From the NCBI GenBank assembly GCA_003280265.1, contig QCFJ01000015.1:1-33645 (forward strand): a stretch of DNA of 33,645 bases, read 5' to 3'. Below are positions 27,986 through 33,645 of this stretch, piece by piece. The notes beneath the pieces are model-generated. The model had not been told where the DNA came from and ran no database searches. It saw only the letters and a program-made list of their open reading frames with translations. Made by a program: the position numbers and the translations under genes. Every line of letters begins with the position of its first letter. Within the stretch, counting starts at the first letter, position 1. The DNA comes from Prochlorococcus sp. AG-363-G03 (GTDB lineage Bacteria; Cyanobacteriota; Cyanobacteriia; PCC-6307; Cyanobiaceae).

Positions 27986-28128
27986 TTTCCTTAATAAGTA
28001 ATTTATAGAAGCTAAACTTTTACAGTAAATGAAAAATTTAGTAACTTTCTAATATTCTCAAAGGTTAACTTATTTTGATTAATTTCTAAATCATAACTAA
28101 TGTTTAGAGAAACTAATCACCTCAAGAA

Positions 28129-28380
28129 ATGCTAAAAGAATTATTCGAAAATAACAAATACTTGATTTTTGCAGGTCTAAGCACGGTATCTCTTGTATTC
28201 ACGTCAATCTCAATTATTTCTCTATCAAGATCAGTTAACAAAATTTCAATCGACTTGGAACCACTTTCAACATGGGCTGAGTCACAAAATGAATGCATAA
28301 CAAAGACATTTCGCATTGACGGAAAGAATACACAAGGAATCCCTTCAAAGGTATGGAGCTGCAATGGAGGCGGCCAATAG
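28129..28380 (+). CDS. Small protein with signal/anchor and Cys tail
   Basis: An 83-aa protein with a hydrophobic segment (YLIFAGLSTVSLVFTSISII) followed by a soluble part with two cysteines (SQNECITKTFRIDGKN; KVWSCNGGGQ). The end KVWSCNGGG resembles a small marine picocyanobacterial family that I recall only loosely. The soluble part is probably outside the cytoplasm or in the lumen, where the two Cys could pair. An opposite-strand frame at 28122-28364 overlaps it, but that product lacks any recognisable order. Confidence 0.65.
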   Translation: MLKELFENNKYLIFAGLSTVSLVFTSISIISLSRSVNKISIDLEPLSTWAESQNECITKTFRIDGKNTQGIPSKVWSCNGGGQ

Positions 28381-28408
28381 CACCACTTTCAGGACTGCGA
28401 AGTGAAGC

Positions 28409-28591
28409 CTATTTTTCCCCCCATCTTTTTCCAATCTCATATCCCCATTTCTTGGCAAGTTCCACGACATCTTCATGTGTTTGACATCTAATAATTAATT
28501 CATATTTTTCTGGAGAATTTTTAATTAGTTCAACCAGCTGATTTAGTTGATCAATTTTATATAGGAAACCTTCATAATCTTTTTTTGACAT
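28409..28591 (-). CDS. Nif11-like peptide (60 aa)
   Basis: A short helical protein of the Nif11-like type. The hallmark is the C-terminal DVVELAKKWGYEIGKRWGE. In Nif11-type RiPP precursors such a leader ends in a Gly-Gly site and a core peptide. Here the protein stops straight after the Nif11 domain, with no core and no double glycine, and no LanM-like enzyme is in the window. It may be a stand-alone domain with another role. ATG at 28591; it is followed on the same strand by nothing close. Confidence 0.75.
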   Translation of the reverse strand: MSKKDYEGFLYKIDQLNQLVELIKNSPEKYELIIRCQTHEDVVELAKKWGYEIGKRWGEK

Positions 28592-28695
28592 TTTTTAACT
28601 TTATTTTTGGCTAATAAATTGTTGTTTTATCCCATGATATATAAAATAAATAAAGGGAAGGAATTTAATTAAAAATAAAATTATAAACTTGATAA

Positions 28696-29913
28696 TTAGG
28701 ATTGTGAGTGATTGGGCTGTTTCCAAACATATCTATCGATTGTTTTTTCCTTCTTTACTGCAACACAGTTTGTAGCTATATGCCAAAGAGACTTATGAAT
28801 GGGGGTCGGATTGTAGAGATATACTTTTGCAAATTTCTCTTTCAAAATTCTCGTTGCAAGTCTTGCATGATAGTGAGGTATTGTTGGTTCAATATGATGA
28901 ATAGCGTGAGTAGAACCTATTGAGTGATGCAGATAATCTAAAATTCGTCCATAAGGTCTATCTATAGATAAGAATGCTCCTCTCATGTACGAAAATTGAC
29001 TTGAACCTAGATGTGGAACATCGGTGTCTGTGTGGTGAAGCCATGTATAAATAACAAGCCAAATATTGACAACGATTAGTGGCCCTAGGTAAAGACTAAT
29101 CATTGAATTTATTCCAAAAATTAAAGTCCAAGAAATCAATAAAATTAACATAAAAACAATTCCCCAATCTGAAATCCATACCTTTTTGGCCCATATGGAT
29201 GGCCATAGTTTTTTTGAGAATGGTGCAGCTGGCCAGAAATGATTGCTTGTCCCATACTTAGGTCCACCTGTTTTGCCAAAAAGTAAGTACGCTGGCCATC
29301 CAAGAATCAAGTGAAGGAATAGTTGATTAAAGCCATACAGAATTTTCCCAAGGAATAATGATGACTCCATTTCATTTTCACCACCCTTTTTTTCAGATTT
29401 ACCATCCCCGGAAATGACAACAGGAACATGCGTCTCACCATCTGTTATGTGATTAGTAAACGCATGGTGAACTGCGTGTGATCGTTGCCATGAAAAGTAA
29501 GGGACAAGTAAAAAAGAATGAAGGGAATATCCCACAAGTGTTTCTAATCTACGATTATCAGAAAAAGCACCATGTCCACATTCATGAGCTAAGACCCAAA
29601 GGCCCATTGATGTTGTTCCAGACAGGATTGCATATAAAATCCAAATTGGAATCATTTCTTGACTAAGAGGAATAGAAAGTCCAAGCAAAACTACAAATAT
29701 CTGAATCCCTATCGTCCTAAACAGATAAAAAAGAGATCTATTCGTCTGGCGAGTAAAGCAATGCTTAGGGATGGCCTCTCTAACATCTTTTCTCGATGGA
29801 ATATCATCAAGTGAAATTTCTAATGCTTTCCCATTTAGTCCAGATGGAAGGAAAGAACTTTTGTTATATTTTTCTTTCTTCATCTCGCATTTAGTAAGCA
29901 AACTTTTTTCCAA
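28696..29913 (-). CDS. FAD2-like (delta-12 type) fatty acid desaturase
   Basis: A 405-aa membrane desaturase with all three His boxes: HECGH at 110-114, HAVHH at 146-150 and HAIHH at 336-340, followed by IPHYHA. The second region, HSFLLVPYFSWQRSHAVHH, resembles plant FAD2/omega-6 desaturases more than cyanobacterial DesA. Four to six helices are predicted. It probably introduces a double bond at C12 of membrane-lipid oleoyl chains, though regiospecificity cannot be read. ATG at 29913, with a hairpin at 29956-29977 about 43 bp upstream. Confidence 0.85.
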   Translation of the reverse strand: MEKSLLTKCEMKKEKYNKSSFLPSGLNGKALEISLDDIPSRKDVREAIPKHCFTRQTNRSLFYLFRTIGIQIFVVLLGLSIPLSQEMIPIWILYAILSGTTSMGLWVLAHECGHGAFSDNRRLETLVGYSLHSFLLVPYFSWQRSHAVHHAFTNHITDGETHVPVVISGDGKSEKKGGENEMESSLFLGKILYGFNQLFLHLILGWPAYLLFGKTGGPKYGTSNHFWPAAPFSKKLWPSIWAKKVWISDWGIVFMLILLISWTLIFGINSMISLYLGPLIVVNIWLVIYTWLHHTDTDVPHLGSSQFSYMRGAFLSIDRPYGRILDYLHHSIGSTHAIHHIEPTIPHYHARLATRILKEKFAKVYLYNPTPIHKSLWHIATNCVAVKKEKTIDRYVWKQPNHSQS

Positions 29914-29955
29914 TTTCTTTAATTACATGATTAGTTCTTATACGACGTTACTCTT

Positions 29956-29977
29956 CTATAGTCCTATGAGGCTATAG
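29956..29977 (-). promoter_or_regulatory. Hairpin in the desaturase leader
   Basis: CTATAGTCCT and AGGCTATAG form a 9-bp stem with one bulged T and a 3-nt loop, 43 bp upstream of the desaturase start on the minus strand. It could be a leader structure, a terminator of the upstream gene, or chance. No T-run follows. Confidence 0.35.
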
Positions 29978-30098
29978 CAATTTCTAATATTCACAAAAAT
30001 AGTTCATGAAAGAAAAATAATTTGTTATTAAAGAGACTTTATTTAATCTAATCCTTAACAAAAAAAACTAAAAGATTTATAAAAAATACTAATATATT

Positions 30099-30311
30099 CT
30101 AAAATTTATTATTTCTACTTTCTGGATACTCAACTGATCCATCCTCCTTCCTAATAGGCTTTGAATATAGAACTCTTAATAGACCTTTGGTGTCCATATT
30201 AGGACTTGTTATGAAAAAACTAATAAGAAAGAAACCACCAAAGATTATTAATACAATTATTAGTGGTATGGTAAGGCCCATTTCCGAAAATGATAATAAG
30301 AATAAAAACAT
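30099..30311 (-). CDS. Small membrane protein (up to 70 aa)
   Basis: A small protein with one helix (LTIPLIIVLIIFGGFFLISF) and a soluble tail ending in DGSVEYPESRNN. ATG at 30311 or at 30281 (MGLTIPLII) is possible; the inner one starts just before the helix. No family recognised. It lies upstream of the desaturase on the same strand, 185 bp away, and the two may or may not be co-transcribed. Confidence 0.6.
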   Translation of the reverse strand: MFLFLLSFSEMGLTIPLIIVLIIFGGFFLISFFITSPNMDTKGLLRVLYSKPIRKEDGSVEYPESRNNKF

Positions 30312-30363
30312 TTTAGATAGAACTAAATAAAACTATATTATTAATCTTAGGCGATTTCATAAT

Positions 30364-30415
30364 GAGAAAAACAATTGTAAATGATTACAAAAATTATTTA
30401 CAATTGTATTTTCTC
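30364..30415 (-). terminator. 19-bp hairpin over the S51 peptidase stop
   Basis: Arms pair 30364-30382 with 30396-30415, one bulged base (30408), loop of 13 nt. The stop (30398-30400) and the last five codons form the right arm. No T-run follows on the minus strand, so it is a 3'-end candidate. Confidence 0.5.
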
Positions 30416-31090
30416 GAAAGGAGTCTCAACTATCTGTTTATTTTTAAGAAATACATTGTATGTATTTTTATCTTTTTTAAAACTTATATTTTTAAAAGGC
30501 TTTCCATCAATTAAATGAATAGCAGAACCACCTTCTATAGCAATACAATTACTTATATTTCTATCAAGTAATATTTTTTTTACATACGGAATACGCTCAG
30601 GTTCTTCATCGTAATGAGGACAACACGTCCCTTTTATAAAATCTAAACAAGGTAAAGTCTTTAATTCATTATCCCATGAATCTGTAATTCCATTAGTAAA
30701 CCAACAAATAGCGCCTGCACTCACCCCGCTCATGATTACCCCTTTATTATATGCTTGATTAAGTAATGTACTTAAACCCCAATCATTCCACACAGCAAGC
30801 ATGCTCTTTGTATTACCACCACCAACAAAGACGACATCTTGCTTCATAATATGATTATGGATATCAATAGTTCTTTTAAAAAATTCAATATGAGATGGTA
30901 TACAATCTAAGCGTGTAAAAATTGAATAGAAACGAACAATATATGAATCATCGTCTCCAGTTGCAGTTGGTAAGAAACAGATTTTTGGACAATTTTTTTC
31001 TGAAAGATTAAGGATATATTTTTCGATTAAGTAAGGTGAATTACTTCTCCCAAAACCTCCACCACCAATTGCGATAATATTTTTCTTCAA
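30398..31090 (-). CDS. Peptidase S51 family protein (PepE-like)
   Basis: A 230-aa protein of the S51 peptidase family (dipeptidase E, cyanophycinase). The N-terminal Gly-rich IGGGGFGR, VFVGGGNT near 90 and the nucleophile elbow GVSAGAI with Ser124 are clear; CPHYDEE near 157 is the likely His-bearing loop. The length (230) fits PepE more than the longer cyanophycinases, so it probably releases dipeptides with N-terminal Asp, but this cannot be settled here. It sits downstream of the SDR gene. Its stop codon is inside a 19-bp hairpin with one bulge (30364-30415). Confidence 0.82.
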   Translation of the reverse strand: MKKNIIAIGGGGFGRSNSPYLIEKYILNLSEKNCPKICFLPTATGDDDSYIVRFYSIFTRLDCIPSHIEFFKRTIDIHNHIMKQDVVFVGGGNTKSMLAVWNDWGLSTLLNQAYNKGVIMSGVSAGAICWFTNGITDSWDNELKTLPCLDFIKGTCCPHYDEEPERIPYVKKILLDRNISNCIAIEGGSAIHLIDGKPFKNISFKKDKNTYNVFLKNKQIVETPFEKIQL

Positions 31091-31139
31091 TGAGCTAAAT
31101 AATAACTTTTAACATAATACGACTAAAAAAATATTTATG

Positions 31140-31194
31140 AAAAAAACTAATGAAATGTTTTTTAATTAAAATATATATTATAAAAAACTCATTA
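31140..31194 (-). terminator. Terminator abutting the SDR stop codon
   Basis: On the minus strand the stem starts directly after TAG: TAATGAGTTTTTT (31182-31194) pairs with the reverse arm at 31148-31163 with a 3-nt bulge, then seven T's follow (31140-31146). The long AT-rich loop makes it less stable than usual. Confidence 0.6.
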
Positions 31195-31917
31195 CTACCA
31201 GGAAATAATACTCCCGTCCCATGCAAGAAACTTACCAGAATCTGAAGGTTCTTGATTGGCGATAATATTAATCAAATATTCACAAGATTGAACGGGAGTA
31301 AAAAGCTTTCCTTTAGGTACAGCAGTCTGAAATGGTTTTGATAATTTAGTGTCACAAGTACCTGGATGCAATATTGATACAATTGCAAGTGGATATTTTC
31401 GACGCCATTCAATACTCAGGGTTTTCAATAGTTGATTTTGAGCAGCCTTAGAGGCTCTATATGAATACCAACCACCTAGCCTATTATCTCCAATACTACC
31501 AACTCTGGCGCTTAAACTTGCAAAAGAGAAGGGACAGTCTATTCTTATAAATTTTTCAATACTTTTTGCAATTAAGATAGGAGCAATTGCATTAATTGAA
31601 AAATTTTTTAAAATATTAGAGCGATTTATATGTGATAGTCTTTTTTCAGGCTTTACAAGGTTTGAATAAAGAAAACCACTTGTATTTATAACAAGTCGAA
31701 GCGGTTTATTAAAAACTTCAACTTGGTTTGCAAAAGAAGTAAATGAATTATCATTCTCTAAATCTAAATAAATAGCATTGTGATTATTCTTTAGATTTCG
31801 ACCACATATAAAAACATCAAGCATTGGAGCTACAGTCGACAAATAATCAAAAATAGATGTTCCAATGTCGCCAGCACCAATAATTAATGCAACTCCTTCC
31901 CAATCCTGGATCGTCAT
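31195..31917 (-). CDS. Short-chain dehydrogenase/reductase
   Basis: A 240-aa classical SDR. The cofactor loop GAGDIGTS is at 14-21, catalytic Tyr153 and Lys157 lie in YSYRASK, and Ser134/Ser136 precede. It is closest in pattern to the CsgA/C-factor-like group. Cytosolic; substrate unknown. ATG at 31917. The stop TAG is followed in frame by TAA and TGA, giving three consecutive stops, and a terminator starts there. Confidence 0.85.
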   Translation of the reverse strand: MTIQDWEGVALIIGAGDIGTSIFDYLSTVAPMLDVFICGRNLKNNHNAIYLDLENDNSFTSFANQVEVFNKPLRLVINTSGFLYSNLVKPEKRLSHINRSNILKNFSINAIAPILIAKSIEKFIRIDCPFSFASLSARVGSIGDNRLGGWYSYRASKAAQNQLLKTLSIEWRRKYPLAIVSILHPGTCDTKLSKPFQTAVPKGKLFTPVQSCEYLINIIANQEPSDSGKFLAWDGSIISW

Positions 31918-32043
31918 CTTATTAAGAAATTTACGTCAATGATAGAGAAGTTTTTTGTCAATCGGGATAAAAATTTTCAATATATCTTGATAAATCATTA
32001 TATGATAGATAAAATATAAAATGAAAAAAAATGTAGTAACAAA

Positions 32044-32148
32044 ATGGAAAATGATTGGTTATATGAATTTCAACAATACATTAAAAAGTTTACAGCTTTA
32101 ATCATTTTAGTTTTTCTAATAATAATAATTTTAATTGTTTTATTTTAA
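32044..32148 (+). CDS. Very small membrane peptide (34 aa)
   Basis: A 34-codon frame with a polar start (MENDWLYEFQQYIKK) followed by a single Ile/Leu-only helix running to the C-terminus. The layout is typical of tiny photosystem or cytochrome-complex subunits, but it matches none that I know. ATG at 32044, TAA at 32146-32148. The high AT content makes long open frames of Ile/Leu codons common, so this is uncertain. Confidence 0.4.
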   Translation: MENDWLYEFQQYIKKFTALIILVFLIIIILIVLF

Positions 32149-32220
32149 AATAATAAAATAGGTAAATACATAAGAAACAACTATATTCACTAATAAACTG
32201 TTATATTGTAAGAAAAAAAC

Positions 32221-32973
32221 ATGGCAATAACAGCAACTTATTACGGGGCGAATGGTTGGCTTATTGAACTGGATCAAACCAGGATTTTGATAGATCCTTG
32301 GTTGAATGGAAATCTGACATTCCCCCCTGGAGACTGGCTAATAAAAGGTGAATTATTAAAACAAATTGACATTCCCAAAGACATTGATTATTTATTACTA
32401 ACTCAAGGCCAACCGGATCACGCCCATCCTCCAACACTTCATAAAATAGATAAAAGTATTTCAGTAATTTCCTCAGAAGCTGCAAGCAATGTTGCTAGGC
32501 AAGTTGGTTTTACAAAAATAAATTCTCTAAAGCCAGGAGAAAACTTTAAAGATAGAAAACTAAATATACAAGCTACTTCAGGTGCATCAGTACCAAATAT
32601 TGAGAATGGCTACATTATTGATTCAGGCGAAGATTCAATTTACATTGAACCACATGGCTTTCTTGATAAGAAAATAAAAGCAAGAAATATAGATTTAGTC
32701 ATAACACCTGTATTAGATTTTTCATTGCCAATTGCAGGTAAATTTATTAAAGGTAAAACTGTATTACCTAAATTATTAAAGCTATTTAACCCAAAATTAA
32801 TTTTAGCAAGCACAACAGGGGGAGATATTACTTTTACAGGAATAATAAATAATCTTATTAAAGTCGATGGATCGGTTGAAGATATAAGTTTATTTAAAGA
32901 TACTAATACTAACTTTATTAATCCTGAACCTCTAAAAAAATACAAAATCAGAGAATATTCTAAAAGAGATTAG
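32221..32973 (+). CDS. MBL-fold protein with altered metal site
   Basis: A 250-aa protein of the metallo-beta-lactamase fold, with YYGANGWLIEL and ILIDPWLNG at the start. In the usual HxHxDH metal motif the first two His are Gln: TQGQPDHAH at 61-69, leaving Asp66, His67 and His69. This QGxxDH form is known to me from a cyanobacterial/plant subgroup, so it may be a family trait, possibly with one metal or none. No substrate. ATG at 32221. It converges on the 56-aa gene 16 bp away. Confidence 0.8.
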   Translation: MAITATYYGANGWLIELDQTRILIDPWLNGNLTFPPGDWLIKGELLKQIDIPKDIDYLLLTQGQPDHAHPPTLHKIDKSISVISSEAASNVARQVGFTKINSLKPGENFKDRKLNIQATSGASVPNIENGYIIDSGEDSIYIEPHGFLDKKIKARNIDLVITPVLDFSLPIAGKFIKGKTVLPKLLKLFNPKLILASTTGGDITFTGIINNLIKVDGSVEDISLFKDTNTNFINPEPLKKYKIREYSKRD

Positions 32974-32989
32974 TTTTGTATTACTTAGT

Positions 32990-33160
32990 CTATTCATCCT
33001 GCATAATATAAAATTGAGAAACTTCGTTTAACATTTTTATAACAACATCGTTTCTACACTTTGTTCTTTCTTGAAGTCTCATGCAAGCTTCTTTGATGTT
33101 TACAAAAGCGTCTTCTCTCATTTCTGATAACTGTTCTTCAGTAAACTCAGAGTTACTCAT
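32990..33160 (-). CDS. 56-aa protein with Cys26 and Cys35, copy 2
   Basis: A 56-aa helical protein, the counterpart of the gene at 26843. The central part NIKEACMRLQERTKC aligns with SIRDLCVELKEDTGC, with Cys26 and Cys35 at the same residue numbers. ATG at 33160, TAG at 32990-32992. It lies 59 bp downstream of a 110-aa membrane-protein gene on the same strand, matching the arrangement of copy 1. Function unknown. Confidence 0.6.
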   Translation of the reverse strand: MSNSEFTEEQLSEMREDAFVNIKEACMRLQERTKCRNDVVIKMLNEVSQFYIMQDE

Positions 33161-33219
33161 TGTGACTAATAAATACTTTTTTTATATTAGTATACTAAAA
33201 GCTTATATAAGAAACCAGT

Positions 33220-33552
33220 CTAAGTATTAATTAAATCTGATAATGATTTAAATTGTTTACGATATATAATAAGGGTTTTTAAATCTGGAAAACCATCTTT
33301 TGTTATTTTAGATATGAATGATTTTTCAAAGCCTAATATTTGCTCAGCAGAACCATTGTCATCATCAGGGCAAAATAAAGAATTTGTCTTATCATATAAC
33401 CTCTCATAAAGATCTAAATCTGGTTGATTACCAAATACAGAACCATCTTCGGCTGTAAAAGACTTTTTATTAATACTTTTAAACAAATAAAACGTTAGAA
33501 ATGCAATTGCAACAAATATAAAAATAGCTATAGCTATAAAAGTAATATCCAT
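33220..33552 (-). CDS. Hypothetical membrane-anchored protein (110 aa)
   Basis: A 110-aa protein with an N-terminal helix (ITFIAIAIFIFVAIAFLTFY) and a soluble, acidic part (CPDDDNGSAEQILGFEKSF). No family recognised. ATG at 33552. It is followed 59 bp downstream by the 56-aa gene, so it may be its operon partner. Not obviously similar to the membrane protein at 27026 that precedes the other 56-aa gene. Confidence 0.65.
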   Translation of the reverse strand: MDITFIAIAIFIFVAIAFLTFYLFKSINKKSFTAEDGSVFGNQPDLDLYERLYDKTNSLFCPDDDNGSAEQILGFEKSFISKITKDGFPDLKTLIIYRKQFKSLSDLINT

Positions 33553-33645
33553 AAATTTAGTTTGAACTAACTTCTATAATATATGAAAATGATTAAAAAT
33601 GGAACATATTATTGTTAAAATGAGTATCGACACTTAATTTAAAAG

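Noticed and set aside
28122-28364. 80-aa frame on the minus strand opposite the 28129 gene
   Set aside because: The plus-strand product has a clear hydrophobic anchor and recognisable tail; the antisense product has no helix or order.
1-33645. tRNA, rRNA, CRISPR, IS or attachment sites
   Set aside because: No tRNA T-loop pattern, no regularly spaced repeats and no transposase-like protein were seen by reading; a covariance-model search was not possible.

Overview
The window is about 33.6 kb of AT-rich, gene-dense DNA from an oxygenic phototroph with a small genome, most likely a marine picocyanobacterium of the Prochlorococcus type. The case rests on chlH (Mg-chelatase H subunit), several small families found mainly in cyanobacteria (DUF3038, DUF4335, DUF2949, DUF2862 and DUF6447-like; family numbers are from memory), a Nif11-like peptide, a FAD2-like desaturase, very short spacers and many tiny membrane-protein genes. 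The genus is an inference from gene content and composition; no rRNA or other phylogenetic marker is present. I saw no tRNA, rRNA, IS element or CRISPR array.

Left part (1-14.3 kb), core genes. The 3' half of tldD enters from the left, followed by pmbA (tldE) and fmt; pmbA and fmt overlap in a GTGA. Then come a minus-strand terC, an unknown 222-aa gene and mfd. A minus-strand pair encodes a methyltransferase and a CGTC thioredoxin-like protein, and another encodes DUF3038 and DUF4335 proteins. Next is a decayed apt gene split over three reading-frame segments. A minus-strand run follows: dapB, a two-helix membrane protein, a UbiH-like monooxygenase and a DUF2949 protein.

Middle (14.3-22.3 kb). 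chlH is divergent from dapB. The minus-strand set S4 protein, tpiA and folP is tightly packed. A complete ABC exporter half-transporter and a DUF6447-like gene run in the plus direction.

Right part (22.3-33.6 kb), accessory-looking. More than a dozen proteins under 115 aa, many with one membrane helix, lie among a DUF1330 protein, a diverged uridine-kinase-like protein, an NmrA-like reductase, a FAD2-like fatty-acid desaturase, an S51 peptidase, an SDR and an MBL-fold protein with altered metal ligands. Two pairs of same-length small paralogues stand out: two 49-aa single-helix proteins about 290 bp apart, and two 56-aa proteins with aligned Cys26 and Cys35, each the downstream gene of a two-gene minus-strand set led by a membrane protein. 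Several hairpins here are built around stop codons.

The clearest new observations are the three-segment apt pseudogene, the two small-paralogue pairs, the stop-codon hairpins and the orphan Nif11 peptide. No single multi-gene defence or biosynthetic system is evident.
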